Of a DNA stretch of 64,000 nt, positions 17,330-29,695 are shown in pieces; within the stretch, counting starts at the first letter, position 1; each line of letters starts with the position of its first letter. Source of the DNA: Rhodeus uyekii (Eukaryota; Chordata; Actinopteri; Cypriniformes; Acheilognathidae). The position numbers and the translations under genes are program-made. The stretch is from the NCBI GenBank assembly GCA_037043235.1, contig JAWRVZ010000030.1:3990001-4054000 (forward strand), given 5' to 3'. The notes beneath the pieces are model-generated. The model saw nothing but the letters and a program-made list of their open reading frames with translations. It had not been told where the DNA came from and did no database searches.

Positions 17330-18970
17330 TGTGCTAGAAACATGCAAAACTTTATTACAGTGAGTTGCTAAGTGTCACGTATGTTTAGGTTTTGTTCATG
17401 TTCACAGTTCATGTTTTCACAACTTTTACTTTGAAGTTCATATTTATTGGGTAATCTGTTCATGCCATGTGTCATTTTCTCAGTGGTTCATTGTCTTGAT
17501 ATATTGTTATCAGTTATGTCTTCTGTCATGTATTTACAGTAAGGGCTCTTGTTTGCTATGCTGGTTGGTCATGTATGCTGACACAGGCAGATGAAGACGT
17601 TGATCTAACAAACCCAAGTGCACTTTATAGTGAACCAAAATCCAAAACGTGAAATATAAACCACTGAATAAATCTAAAAGATGAAACAAAACAGTTAGAG
17701 TTTTACTAGGTTTAATAGACCACAATTACAAATAAATAAGCCTCATGTTAATAATATTTTTATTATTTAAATTATTAAATAATAAATATATTACAATTTT
17801 TAAAAAAGTTCTTATTTCAAAGAAATTAGGTCTCTGACATCAAAACAGTGCCTATGAAATTATAAAGACAGACATTGGTGCGGGGGGAGGGGCAAAAAGG
17901 CGACACTATTAAAAAGCAGGTATCACAGTTGCACGTGGTACACGGTTGTTTCTTATCTGTTTGGAACAACACATTTGTTCAAACCAAGCCGATCAAAAAG
18001 CGCCATTTAAAGAAATGCAATCAAAAATGTTTAGGTTGCCGTGACAGCAAAACCTGCCTTCATCTTTAGCTGCACAAATAAAGGCTTTCTTCCACCTCGC
18101 AGGAGACAAAGAGGACGCCATTCTGCAAATGCGACAAGGCATCCATGCTTTGTGGAGATCACAATTATTGTCACTCATGTGTGAAAATATTATGTTTGTG
18201 AAGAGCTGCTACCTGTGTCTCCGGTAATAAGTTGGCTGGCAAAAAATAGAGCCATGTGTTGGAGTAAGCCAGCAGACTTGACACAGAGAAACACAAAAGA
18301 AACTGCAACTGAGACTTCTGGAACAATGAGATATTTCAAAACTACTTCAGAGCATCTTCTTTCAGAAACTGACTGTGAATGCACATTGAAGAGCTTCACA
18401 TACCTCAGTTTGGAAAAATATTTTCCCCACTAGCTTCTAAACAGTATACATATATCACTTATCTAAACAGTCAAAATCTCAGCAGTTAATAACACATGCA
18501 GGTATTTTAATGACTAAAGCAAAGTTATTGAAATTTTCATTGTAATTTCATAATTACCTCTGTTGCCTGCAGAATATACTGACAACCATTTATGGGAAAC
18601 TAAAATTTACTCTAATGTAATTTCTACTGAAACTTGCTGGTCATTGTCTGTCAAATTATAATCAAGTACTTGTTTACATGTGCTTTAGAATGTTAAAATA
18701 ACTCATTTATAGCATCAAAATAAGTGTACTACTTTAAAGCATGAAACAAAAGATTATTTAATGTAAATGTATTTTTAATTTTAAAATGTACTATAAAATA
18801 AAACTTCTCAAACGTGTACTGAAGTGTGATAAGAAACAGATATAAAAGTGAAAACAGTATAAAATAAACTCTAAGAAAAAAGCTATTTTTTATTTTACCA
18901 GAAGATGACAGTAGGCCTGTGGCCGCACTCTGACTTCATGACCCTTGTGTGATCCTTTCCAGCCCATTTT
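17330..18970. other. Intergenic DNA, nothing firmly recognised
   Basis: The start near 17374 (tgtcacgtatgtttagg) resembles the beginning of an LTR of the types found elsewhere in this window, but no end or duplication can be matched. The rest is AT-rich, without exons. Confidence 0.35.
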
Positions 18971-18973
18971 TAA

Positions 18974-19251
18974 AATGGCGACTGTAACTAAAAAAAGGAA
19001 AGTTGACAGCGTACGTAGTTAGCATTGGGTAAATTGGAAATATTTCACTGAACTTTCACTGAAATACGAAACAACTGTGTCTGCTTAATTTGCCAAGTGA
19101 CTGTGGCTGTTTTCAAGGAATTCGATATCAAGAGACATTACCAGATGAAACATGCTAACTACGACAAGCTAACTGGGAACGAACACGTCAAAAAATGCAA
19201 GCAACTGGAAGCGGTTTTAATGGCACAGTGCGCTTTTTCACAAGATGCATA
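18974..19251 (+). pseudogene. BED-type zinc finger remnant (hAT/ZBED-like)
   Basis: After an ATG with a basic start (atggcgactgtaactaaaaa) the sequence drifts through stops. It then carries a segment reading CLICQVTVAVFKEF and RHYQMKHANYDKLTG, with a C-x2-C and H-x4-H arrangement as in BED fingers of hAT transposases and the ZBED/GTF2IRD2-like genes derived from them. The frame continues with KCKQLEAVLMAQCAFSQ until a solo LTR interrupts it. In-frame stops before the finger mark it as a decayed copy. No downstream continuation is evident beyond 19565. Confidence 0.6.
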
Positions 19252-19559
19252 TGTAACGGAGTTAAACGTTCAGGGAGGAAGGAGGCGGGAACCGGCAGAC
19301 ATTCAAACACTTTTAATAATCAAAATAAACCATAAATACAAAACGAAAGTAATGGCGGCAGCCCCTCGCGGTCGACTGCCGCCCACACAAAACATAACAT
19401 AAAATCCAGGCCTGGTCCTCTCTCGTCTTCACTGTCGTCGCTCCTCCGCTCCTCCGTGAGACGAGACACCGGTGGCTTCGCAGGTGGCGCTCATTACCAA
19501 TCACGCCACCGGCTCTCGTGACGCTCTCACGGTCCCTCGACCCCGCCCTGCTCACCACA
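19252..19559 (-). mobile_element. Solo LTR (308 bp) in BED-finger remnant
   Basis: Ends tgtaacgg and caccaca give TG...CA borders, with exact 5-bp duplication gcata at 19247-19251 and 19560-19564. Minus orientation is inferred from an ATTAAA-like hexamer and homology to the plus-oriented copy near 43709-43975, which shares the phrases gagagaggaccaggc, ggggctgcc and ccattactt. It remains after LTR-LTR recombination of a full element. Confidence 0.88.
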
Positions 19560-19564
19560 GCATA

Positions 19565-20035
19565 TTTTCTTTTTTTAATTTTTGATGGTCAATTGAAAAA
19601 CGAAAGAACAAGTTATACATGGATTCACATGGCCATCAGTGTTTTGTACTTCTGATTAAGATAATCGTTAGTGTAATTTTCCTGTTCACATGTTTTGAAT
19701 TTAGAACTGAATGAAGTTCTGAGCATGTAATAGTGAATAATATGTAGTGTTTCAAATTGACTAAGATATGTTTAATCTTTCTGAAGGTTTTTTTTCCACA
19801 TAATATGATGAAACTTTGAAACTGTGGTCTTCAAATATGAAAGGCAGAGTGATTTTGGTAAAAACATGTTTAGATTTATTTGTGTTCTGTTTGACAAAGT
19901 AAAAGTATGCCATTTGCAATAAAAAGTCCATAAAATAGTTAATTTGCATTTAATATTAATGGTGGTAATAAGAATGTCAGGCTGAATGGTCGGCACCCAC
20001 ACATTTTCACATTTGTAAAAAGTTTAGACATCTCA
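19565..20035. other. Intergenic DNA, nothing recognised
   Basis: AT-rich segment between the solo LTR and element C. Overlapping short minus-strand frames have no domain. Confidence 0.4.
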
Positions 20036-21316
20036 GTCTTAAGTGAACATAATCAGTGACCAAGGAAACTAGCTAGGGAACAATGAAGACTAAACTAGGG
20101 TAAAGAAACATGAACTACTACTACACAACTAAACAAAGGCAAAACCCTGACAGTACAACCCCCTCCCACAAGGCACATACCTATTCACTAACATTCCGTT
20201 AATAAAAGTACCATGGTAAAGTCCAGGAAGGGGCTTTAGGCGAGGACAACAAAGGCATGGAGTAACTGAAGGACCAAGAACAGGAGGAACACTATGGTAT
20301 AGCCAACAGAGGGAGGAGCCAAGATGGAGTCCAAATGGCTTTCTTGGATTAAGCCTTGGATCCTATCGAGGGAGGTGGAGCCAGGCGAGGCGGAGATCTC
20401 AGCAAAGATACAGGACAAAATTGTGATACTGAAGATCCAAGGTGATGCTGAAGACTCAAGGGACTAAAGTGATGACAGGGGACTGGCAGAATGGGGTGAC
20501 GCCAAAGGGAGTGAGGATCAAGGTGGAACCAGAGGGAAGGAGGATTTTGGTGGAGCCAAAGGGCTGAGGAGCAGCCCAGAAGTCTGCTGTGAAACCAAGG
20601 TGACTATGGGAGAAGGTGGAGCCAGACGGATGAGTGATCCTGGTGGAGCCAGGGATATCACGCCATGGCAGAGCTGAAGGAGTGCAGAGCCAAGGTCGAG
20701 TTATGGGCCTGGAGTACTTTGGCAGATATAATCTGTTGAATAGGTGACACGAGGCTGAGTTGAAGAGCAGAGTTGAGTTGGAGACAGTGGTGAGTCCAGA
20801 GCCAAGGAGCTGCATGATACTAGCGGGCAGGTAAGTCTATAGTTTTAGTCATAATCAGGAGGGAGGAAAGGGTGGGCAGGTGACTGGGATGGACCAGATC
20901 GTCCAGAAAATTACTTTTGGAGTGCTCTCATAGACGTGAACAAGGGTAGGAGCTGGTTCCGATGAGCCAGTGGTCCTCTGGCTCTTAGGTGGATTGATTC
21001 CATAGCATGGACGGGCTGTACCTGGATGTTGGCTCTGGCCTCGGTACAGAAGGGGCATCTAGTTCCGGGACAAATGTGTTGGCTGGATGTGGCTCTATGG
21101 TGGGAGGCAGTACTCGCACATGGTCCATAGCGAGCATTGGCTCTACATTCACGGCTGGCTTGGGCATCAAAGTCAGGTCCATTAGATCTCTCAAATACTT
21201 AGAGATGCTCCAGATTGGGATCATGAATTCTAGCTGGAGTGAGAAAAGAGGACGTAGGACGTAGTCCTCTTTGACGTTTGGGTCCATTTATTTGACACCA
21301 TGCCAAAACCCTGACA
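20036..21316 (-). mobile_element. Decayed non-autonomous LTR element C
   Basis: A partial 3' LTR ends in aaaccctgaca (about 20153). Next to it is a block that on the minus strand reads gtgggagggggttgtac, matching the polypurine position of A. At the other side, about 21302-21316, only the start of the 5' LTR (tgtcagggttttg on minus) remains, followed by a short leader and an ATG at 21287. The internal region encodes repetitive Pro/Ser/Thr-rich sequence in broken frames. The layout copies elements A and B, but the LTRs are mostly deleted. Confidence 0.6.
20456..21287 (-). pseudogene. Element C repeat-protein remnant
   Basis: The frame opens MDPNVKEDYVLRPLF and proceeds to Pro-rich text (VPELDAPSVPRPEP), then shifts frame near 21000-21055 and again before 20815. 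The last open part contains repeated SGST phrases (HPSGSTFS, PFGSTKILLPSGST). It is most likely the decayed single ORF of element C. I cannot align its N-terminus confidently to the A/B domain. Confidence 0.5.
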
Positions 21317-24300
21317 CATTTACAGTTAAAAAAAAGTATAAGTGCACATTCAATACACTTAAGTTCCCACAAAGGAATGTATAAATGCAATGAAAGTCAC
21401 ATAAATGTATAAAATTAATATAAACAAATTAAAAATAGCTAATGCTAACAAAATTTTAGTCAAACTGTGACAAAATGTGACAAATTGAAATCAACAAGAT
21501 TCAAAAGCTGATATGTCACCAACACCTTTTCAGCACAACTGATAATTGGGAATCTTTATCAGTTTGAAACAAGACAAGTCTTCATAAAGCTGTGCTAATG
21601 TGGGGTAGATTTCATGCTAAGTTAAAAGTAGCAAATTGCATGGCTCTTTTGATTAAGGTCAGTTCTGTTCACAAGAGTGCTCTGCATAGATATTTTGACG
21701 GCTTGCAATTGCAGTTACTTTGAGATCTTCATTCAACCTTTACTGACTCAAAATTAGATTACCAAAAACTTTTATTATGCTGATGTGACTGATGTTGCAT
21801 TTGCATTTCGTAATTCAAATTTAAGAAAGGTTGACTCCCTTATTGTTTAATTAATTTAACACACATTAGTTTCAAATATCAAGAAATAATAAGATATATA
21901 AGACAAGGGTAGCTATATATTAATCATTCAGGCATAAATGGATCTGATTTAGGTTGTCCAGTGCAATCATCAGCTAAGGAGAAAGCAGCAAACAGAATAG
22001 CAAAGTATCACAGCACACTGCACAGCACTGATTAGGCACTGATTATCCTCATATTCCCCTCGCAATGTCTGATGACATTATGACAGGCAATTTTCACATT
22101 CAATCTTCGCTTCGAGAAAAAAAAAGTGCATATTCATTTAAAGTCACTCTCTCAATTTTCTATTCTATTACACCCTGTATCGTGGAGCCACATGTGCTCA
22201 TAAAATAGGGTTCTTCTATGGAAACTAACACACCATGACTGCCCCGGGTCATGTTCATTCACTGCTTTAGCGGCCTAACAATTACCAATCCATGTAAGAA
22301 AGTAAAGGCATTTTTGGTAACGGTTAACCAACACATTTTACCACTTTTACAGAATAAATACAATGAAATAGATATATCATCCCGAGAACTATGGCATTGA
22401 GAGGATTACAGAGTAATGTAAGTATCCCTTGCAAGTCCGTCACAATTTCTGATGGGTGGACACAAAATTACTGTACAAAAAAGGTCAAAAAATGGCCTAT
22501 GTTGTTTCTAAACATTTGTAAATAACAGCTTCTCAGGGCGGATCTGGAATCATGATCAATTATGCTGTGTGTGTAGACATCTTAATGTCCCTACATATCT
22601 TATCGCTTTTTAAATAGGCAAGGCTGTTCATAATAAGACATATGAACAGAGTGGTGATAACCTCTTCCTCTCGCCTTTTCCATCTAATCATAGTTAGCCA
22701 CGCCGTCGTGAGAAACATGTGCTAGAGACGTGCTTCTCGTTCACCCACTGTCCCTCCAGCAATTACTGTTCTGACATCTCCACAATGGCTCTGTAATTAC
22801 AGCACTCATATTTATCCACTGAGCCTGCGGACTGAATGTGGATCCCAGCCTCATGTAAAACAAGCCTATAATAGCATATGTGATGGTTAATAAACTGTTA
22901 GCATTCAGCGTTGTGAGTGTATGTCTTAATCTTCATTCCAGTTTGGCAAAGAAAACATGCAATGGTTTCATTAGAGGCATAGAACATGCACAGACATGAA
23001 AATTGGTATGCCAACCCTTTTTGATGATCCCATTAAAATTTTGTATGATCCAATACAATTGGTGGCCAGGATGTTCACTTTGCCCTTTTCAATGAAATAC
23101 AATGAAAGTGAATGATGACCATATACTCCCAAGCTCAAAAATGATAAAACACACTATTTCTATCAAGTCATCTGAAGCCATACCTTTGTGAAAAAGAAGT
23201 GTGCATAATTGTAAACACAGTCAAAAGTTTTCAGTATATAGTCACGCGGTTACTATGGTTTCTTTACAAAGTCTAAAATGCTTTGTTGCTTTTTGCCTCT
23301 AACATTCTGCTTAATACATAATATTTACATAATAGGGTTGGCGAGTTAACCGAGCTCAAGATAAGTGGGTTCCACTGTATAATACATAATATGCAATTAA
23401 GTTAAAAAAATATTTTTTTAAAGATATTATATCTGTAATAAGTACACTAAAAGTATGCTAAAGTTCAGCAAAATTTTCACTTGTGTGGTTTTAATATGCA
23501 AATGTCTCAGTTATGAAGCATATCACTGATGTCAAACCTGATGTGTATAAGATTTGAGAGAAGATTATCGGCGAATGACAGCTTCAATTTTGTTCCATTA
23601 GGATTATAAAAAATATATAGTATGGTATCAAAAGATAATGCGATAATGATTGCTGTTAGGATACTTTTATGATAATTTTTGTCATTTTTGGACCTTAACG
23701 CCATTCACTGGTTTTAATTATTCAATTTCATCATATGGAAAAGAGCAGCATCAACATTCTGCTAAAAATCTCCTTTAGTGTTCCACTGAAAAAGAAAACA
23801 AGAAAATCATTAGAGTAAATCATCGTGGAGTAAATGAATGAACATGAATTAGCATTTTTACAAGGTGAACTACCTCTTTAAATTTCTATAGTCATTGATC
23901 TAAAAACAATTTGCTCAGCGTTTGAGGGCTGAAAGAGGAAATTGTGCAGTACTTTGTCTCTTTAGTTCTCTTCCCCATGTTGATTAAATAAATTAGGGTG
24001 AGGTTTGTGGCATTGATCCTGTACCTCAATTCAGGTTGTTATCGAGTCTGTAGGAGAGGAGAGCTCACTACCCAGAATCCCTGATTTTGATGAACCTAGA
24101 TGGGTCTGTCTGCGCTGATGAGGGACTAAGTCTGTTCTCAGCACAAACACACTCTTAAAAGCACCTTTGGTGATTGGCTCTCCTGATGAGACAGAAGATA
24201 AGAGTCTTACGGGAAGCTAGACCCAGGTCTTTCTGGCCCATTCCCAATCTGAAAAAAGGTGACCGCCTGGCCACAAACTACACAAGGAAAGATGAAAAGA

Positions 24301-24890
24301 TGGAAGAGGAAAGATGTATAGAAGAGATTTTCCTTTTTGTGTGTGATTTAATCAACTCAGGCTCATTATGTACCTGTGGCAGCATTTCTGCGAAATGATA
24401 TTGTTTCACATCAATTTTAAAATTAAAAGTCCAGCAAGTGATATTAAAAGCTCATTCAGTTTTACCCGATGAACGTGAATGTGGCAACATTTTATTACTT
24501 TGTTGGTTGTACGTATCACGACAGCTCGGTAATTACATGTCTGGTGAGTGGTGCTAAAAAAAGTAAATGCTCTATCTTGTTTGAAAATAACAGACCATCT
24601 AGATTAATCGAACTGATAGTGTTAACAAAAGCAAATGTGAAATGAAAGAGCATTTCATGTAGCCATTTTAGCTTGCTCGTACAAGTCTTTGACATCTTTT
24701 ACATCATGAGTGGAATTTCACGAGACTCATACTCACGCGCTCCACATCGCAAGTGTAATGCTGTTCTAGTTGAGCTACTTAGAAAGTTTACTACATCAGA
24801 AAAGCCAAACATATGGAGTTGGTTCTGTGATACAAATTTCAAAATGTATTAGTTTACAAATCTTGTACTGGTAAAAGTTTCTGGTTTCAC
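21317..24890. other. Intergenic DNA, includes candidate conserved non-coding parts
   Basis: No transposon borders or exons are recognisable over most of this span. About 21960-22960 is non-repetitive in appearance with A/T-rich homeodomain-like words and is a weak candidate for conserved regulatory DNA. About 23040-23230 resembles a common fish repeat (tcatctgaagccatac phrase). About 23430-23480 carries the agtacactaaaagtatgc repeat type. Confidence 0.35.
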
Positions 24891-25085
24891 GCTATTTTGA
24901 TGGTCCGTTTAACACATTTTGTTGACTATAAGTAACGTTGCACCTACATGTCTCATTGGAGTATTAATAGAGTAGTAGTAGACTGGTAGGTTAAGGGTTA
25001 GTAGATTAAGTTTACATGTAGTTGCAAAGTTACTTATAACAGAATGTTCAAAAGGGACCATAAAATAAAGTGTTACCAAGTGTTG
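24890..25085 (-). repeat. MITE-type repeat ending aaataaagtgttacc
   Basis: A phrase with ggttaagggttagtagatta precedes gtagttgcaaagttactta and the end aaaataaagtgttacc. Related texts occur near 27360-27540 and 57356-57450. The terminal aaataaagtgttacc is the reverse complement of ggtaacactttattt, a frequent end motif of fish non-autonomous DNA elements. Confidence 0.55.
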
Positions 25086-25129
25086 TAATTAATCCAAAAT
25101 CTGCTCTTGTAATCATTATTTGTGGAAAA

Positions 25130-26305
25130 AAAGAAAGAATAAAAGTTGCTGCTGATCGTCTCCTTGCTACATGACAGAATAACAGACCTGGTTAGTCGTC
25201 ACAGAAGGACTTCAGAAATAGATTTCCCTGCAGTTGCCCTGCTTTTGTTGGAGCAGAAAGACCGTCCGGAAGAAGATTTGCCTACGTGGAGTGGGTGCTG
25301 GTGTGTAATGACTCATCATTCATCGTCGGAAGAGGATGAGACCAGCCCCACTCCACCGCCAGAGACCAGCCATCCACCACCGAGAACGATCGACGTGAGG
25401 GATTGACATGAGCCCACCGCAGACCATAGAGACCACGCTGCCGAGAGTGACGAGCCCAAACGGAGACAGAAGTCGGAAAGAGTCATCACCCCGGAACCCG
25501 TCCCACAACAGAGGTCGGACCAGGTTTGCGAGCCAGTCGTCATCAGTCGACAGGGAGGATTAGTGGAGTTTGAGGGCCGAGAGGAGAGTCCTGCCCACGA
25601 CCTAACCGTGGTGGAAGGATTAATGTCAATCTCTGGACTGTTGTTTGGATTGTATGGCTGTGTTGAGGTAGTTTTTGAACTCTTGTCCCCGTTGGTTCTG
25701 TCCAGCTCTGAACTCTACCTTGAACACTTCCTCCAGCCCCCCGCCTCTGCCTTTATCCTCTGTCCTACCGGCTCCACCTCTGTCCTCTGGTTCTCTGGCT
25801 CCACCTCAGGCGCTCGTCGCTGTGGTTCCACCTTGGCCTCCAGGGCCCGCGGTCTTGCGTGGGCTCATCGGCTCCACCTGGATCTGCTGTGGTGTCTTCA
25901 AAGCCATTCATTCCCAGGGCTCCGTCCACCACCCTGCCATCACCATGGATCCTCTCGCCTTCGACTCCGCCCAGGGGCCTCGTCCTGGCTGGTCTCTGGA
26001 GCTCCATCTGGTGCCCCTTGGTTTCCCGTTGGCTTCTCCCACCCTCCACCCCTCCCCGTTGGACTGTTGGACTTATGTTGTTCTTGTTCTATGTTCTGTT
26101 CTGTCTTGTCCTCCTCCAGGTCCTCCTCCTCCAGGTCCCCATCCCTCCCTCCATCACCTGTTCCCCATTATCCTGTATACCCTGTGTGTCACTCAGTCTG
26201 TTTCCATTATCGTCTATGTTATGTGTCGTGTATTCCCATGTACCACAGTTCTGTGTTTATTAAAGTATATGATTCCTCATCTCCGCGTCTCCCTACTACA
26301 TGTTT
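25130..26305 (+). mobile_element. Decayed non-autonomous LTR element E
   Basis: Only the end of the 5' LTR survives (ttgctacatgaca, to 25176). The internal region starts gaataacagacctggttagt, which parallels the A and B leaders (gaacaac-gaccaggt). The 3' side holds a polyadenylation-type attaaag near 26261 and the LTR end ctccctactacatg (about 26302), matching the 5' LTR end. In between lies a broken gag-like, Pro/Ser-rich ORF. Plus orientation. Confidence 0.65.
25200..25960 (+). pseudogene. Element E gag-like protein remnant
   Basis: One frame at about 25280 reads YVEWVLVCNDSSF, related to YVEWVLAINISHLPVV of element F (50018-50065). Further on, another frame has VEFEGREESPAHDL followed by Ser/Pro-rich sequence. 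These phrases belong to a protein type I know from many zebrafish non-autonomous LTR elements, where a short Gag-like part is followed by acidic and Pro-rich repeats. Several frame changes show it is decayed. Confidence 0.55.
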
Positions 26306-27339
26306 TATAGCTATGATTACAATTATTCATGAGACAATACAATGCATTAAGGTGCATTGCAAGGCATCATTAATGCATTACAAATACTTTTATATCATTA
26401 TATTATATACTATATAAAGGCTTTAAGTAAAGTTACTGATACTTTTTCTCTGGAACACAAAAGAAGGTGTTTAGCAGAATATTCATGCAAATTTTCATTT
26501 TGGGGTGAAATTCTCTGCAGCTACTACATATTTTGTCCTCATGTTCCTAATGAGTACATTCTGCCCTGAGAAAACCATCAATCAGACCTCATCTGAAGAG
26601 CGACATCTTGGCACCAATTTCATTTTGTCAAAGAAAATCAAAGTCCCACATAGTAAGATTGAGAATTACTAAACCCACTTCTAGCAGTGAAGGCCTAAAC
26701 ATTTACATATCTTAGTGAATATATTTCCCACTCTTGGTTTCACATAATGACTTGCATCCGTAGAGAGTTCCCTGCACTGTCAAAGTGGTTTGGCTATTGG
26801 TTATGTACATCACCCAGGAGATGCAATCTATCTACACTGATTTTTATTTCACTGGATTTCTCGTCATAGTGTGAGAGAGTTCCATTTTTGCAGGGCTTAA
26901 AGATTATAAATCAAGGATCAGAATTAGCCGCAGGCAACTGTTGGCTTAAACCTCAAAAGTAGAGATGCCATCAAACAACTTCCTAATGGAATAGGATGAG
27001 AAATGCAAGGAAAGCACCAAATCCATACTATTAGATATCATAGGATGGTTGTGTCTAGAGGGGTTACTTGTTCTCTTCTTTTTCATGGGTGGCAGGCGGC
27101 AACTTCCCCTGCGCTCAGAGTCAGAACATGCCAATCTCAACTATCATCAGCTGAAAGCAAATGTGACTGCATGACTTCAGTGCAGCACCTGCTGGTATTA
27201 ATTACAAATATGTAATTGCAATATATTTAAATGCATGACATTCTAGTTTGAATATAAATTACATTAATGTATATTTTAGTTTACCATAAATGCTTGTCAG
27301 TACATTACACATTACACTTTAATCACATTTCGGCTCAAA
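26306..27339. other. Intergenic DNA with repeat debris
   Basis: 26330-26530 contains aaggtgcattgcaaggcat and ctggaacacaaaagaaggtg, phrases of common fish DNA repeats. 26740-26990 looks unique and could be regulatory; nothing supports a gene. Confidence 0.35.
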
Positions 27340-27540
27340 ATAGTATTTGCATGTGCTTACAATGTACTTACCTAAGAAAGTACTGGTTAATATAAGATAA
27401 CTAAATAGGTTAAGGTTAGGGTTAGAGGTAGGTTTTGGGTTATACCTAGTTATTATATAGTTACTGCAATTATGGTACTAAAAATTAGTACATAGTATGT
27501 ACATGGGGAACAGTACTGCAAAATAAAGTGCTACTCATAT
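27340..27540 (+). repeat. Interspersed repeat with ggttagggttagaggtaggt
   Basis: Low-complexity ggttaaggttagggttagag, then tacatggggaacagtactgc and aaaataaagtgctact. It is of the same general type as 24890-25085. It should not be mistaken for telomeric repeat: only about two ttaggg-like words are present. Confidence 0.5.
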
Positions 27541-28435
27541 AAAAATACAAATAAAACAAAAAAAACAGAATGATGAAATTAAATAGAATGATGTAAAGTA
27601 GATAAAAAAATACAGTTTATTGCGTTTATTATATTTTTAAACTATAATTTAAAAATAATTCCTCAAAATGTATAATTACCCATGTGTTATTGTTTAATCT
27701 CAAACTTTATGATTGTATCCTTGTTAAATATATATAAAATATTCTTTAAAATAGGTTTTGCTTTTAGAGGCTGCAGCAAAGATTATATAAAAAATAAGCC
27801 TTCATAATATCTCTTTAAGGTTTTTATTCTATTCATTTTTTTTTTTTTCATTTTTGAGAATACAAACAAGGTCTGTTTTTAGGTTTGAGAACTTTATAAT
27901 CCTCTTTTTGTAGTGGCGTCTGGCACATCACAGCACGCTCTGAGTTTGAGTCTGTGCCATTTCATTGGTGGAGAGCTGACGTCTGGGGAAAAAAGTGACT
28001 GTTGACTTGATGTGCATGTCTGCCACTGTTTCCTGGCAGTGGCTCTCAGTATATTTTGCATCATAGTTTAAAGTTATTTTCAAGTGGCTGTGAAAGGACT
28101 GCTGCTAGGCTTTCTTTATAGCAGTTTCAGCATCCTGTCACTTTGGCTCTGACTCCAACTCAGCTGACTGCACTTGTTAAAAACAAGCCATCCAAACCAA
28201 ACTTTCTCTCATTTTTGGATAATAGATCCAAAAAGAAAAAGGTTGACAGACAGCGTAATCCAAGATTGTACCATAGAGGCATGTTTTATAGAAACAGTGT
28301 GGTGCTGTGGTCAAACATATCTTTACAAGATTTGGTTCTTCCATATCTATGATTGGACCTTATTCTAATTTAGATCAGATTTTTCCTGCATCATTACAAA
28401 TGTGATCCGTTTCAATGATCACATTTGTGGGGCTC
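27541..28435. other. Intergenic DNA, nothing recognised
   Basis: AT-rich. No transposon borders or exons. Two overlapping short frames at 28143-28368 have no known domain. Confidence 0.35.
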
Positions 28436-28570
28436 AATGAAGTGTGACACTCAATGAAGAAATAATTTACCCAAAAATGAATCACCCTCATGTCATTCCA
28501 AATCCATATGCTATATTTTCCATGGAACACAAAAGGAGAAACTATAAGAAATTATAACATGTAGTAAATC
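28436..28570 (+). repeat. MITE fragment (aaaaatgaatcaccctcatg type)
   Basis: Contains acccaaaaatgaatcaccctc, tgtcattccaaatcc and ggaacacaaaaggag in the order typical of an abundant fish DNA element. No borders visible. Confidence 0.55.
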
Positions 28571-28793
28571 CATATCTTCTTTATAAAGTGAAAATCAACT
28601 GCACATTCAGGGCAACAACAAATAATCTGGTATCATTTATTTACTTTGTCTTATGTGTTTATTTCACGCTATTATTTCAGGGTATTAATTTACCCTGGCT
28701 TTTGGTGTAACCCACATTAACTGCAAATATGCTGCCTTGTTGGCAGAGGCTATTTACACTAACTCTGCCCATCGTTTTCAGATTGAGCCAGGC

Positions 28794-29228
28794 TGTCACA
28801 AATGCTGACGAGGTTTCCACCAACGGCCACCAGAGATCTCACTCTCCGGGACTAATCACTTCACACCTGCTCTGCATTATGACTGACTATTCAAACCCTG
28901 GTTATTCAGCATCTCACTGTGAAGTCTTGTTTGCCCGGCTGCATTTCAGTTATTTCCCCAAGTGTTTCCTTTTGCCTGTGTTCTGACTCTGCCTTGATCA
29001 TCGTTTACGATCCTGTTCTGCCTGCCTCTTGTTTATTGGTTGCTTGGACTCTGGATTCTGATTGTTTGCTGCCTACCCTGACCTTCTGCCTGTTATGACA
29101 ATTCTCTCCGCCTTTTCTCTGACACTACTGTTCTGCCTGGTGATTCGACTCCAGCCTGCTTGTACAGTGACACTCTCTCATTTAAATAAACTGCATATGG
29201 ATCTTAACCTGCCTGAGTCCTCATTATA
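28794..29228 (+). mobile_element. Solo LTR (435 bp)
   Basis: Begins tgtcacaaatg and ends tcctcattata, with 5-bp duplication caggc exact at 28789-28793 and 29229-29233. The right end has TA where CA is expected, probably a mutation. aataaactgcatatgg near 29186 supplies the polyadenylation signal and plus orientation. Confidence 0.72.
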
Positions 29229-29278
29229 CAGGCAAGTTTACTAAAGACTTACCACTGGGAAAAGAATCAGTGGCACGA

Positions 29279-29695
29279 TGTCACGGTTCATAGAATCATT
29301 GTCTCCCTGTCTGCCTGTTTGTGTGTGTGTGTAGTGTGAGTGGGGGCGTGGTCACTGATCACTGCAGCTGTCTCATTCCTCACACCTGATGCTCATCTTG
29401 TCTGCCTATTTAGTTCACCCATCTCCACCACCTTGCTGTCGAGTCGTTGCCTTCTGTTATGTTTCTTCGTCCCCGAGTTCCTGAGTTCCTGTTGTCCATG
29501 TTCCGTGTCTCACGTTATTCACCATTGGATTACATCTTCACCTTGGATTACCGCTTCACCTCGTCAGCACATCTGCCCATTGGATCCCTGCGTCACCGCC
29601 AGTCAGCTGTTGGACATTGTTTGTGTTTCACCTCACTTGTAATAAACATCACTTATTTGCTATTGAATCCAGTCTTGTGTGTTACCTCACTGACA
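29279..29695 (+). mobile_element. Solo LTR (417 bp) with TATA and primer-like site
   Basis: TG...CA borders (tgtcacgg, ctcactgaca) with exact 5-bp duplication cacga at 29274-29278 and 29696-29700. A TATA-like box (ctatttagttc, near 29406) is followed about 31 nt later by gtcgagtcgttg, in the position of the self-primer of elements A and B. aataaac near 29641 is the polyadenylation signal. Confidence 0.85.

Noticed and set aside
17374..17545. Possible degenerate LTR starting tgtcacgtatg
   Set aside because: No matching end, target duplication, TATA-primer layout or second copy could be found.
25563..26417. 284-residue plus-strand frame as a host gene
   Set aside because: It lies within the decayed LTR element E, continues into its 3' LTR, and its content is Ser/Pro-rich repeat-derived text with the gag-like part in other frames.
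27405..27440. Telomere-like ggttagggtt words near 27410, 25000 and 57420
   Set aside because: Only one or two ttaggg-like words each, within a known type of dispersed repeat; no tandem (TTAGGG)n.
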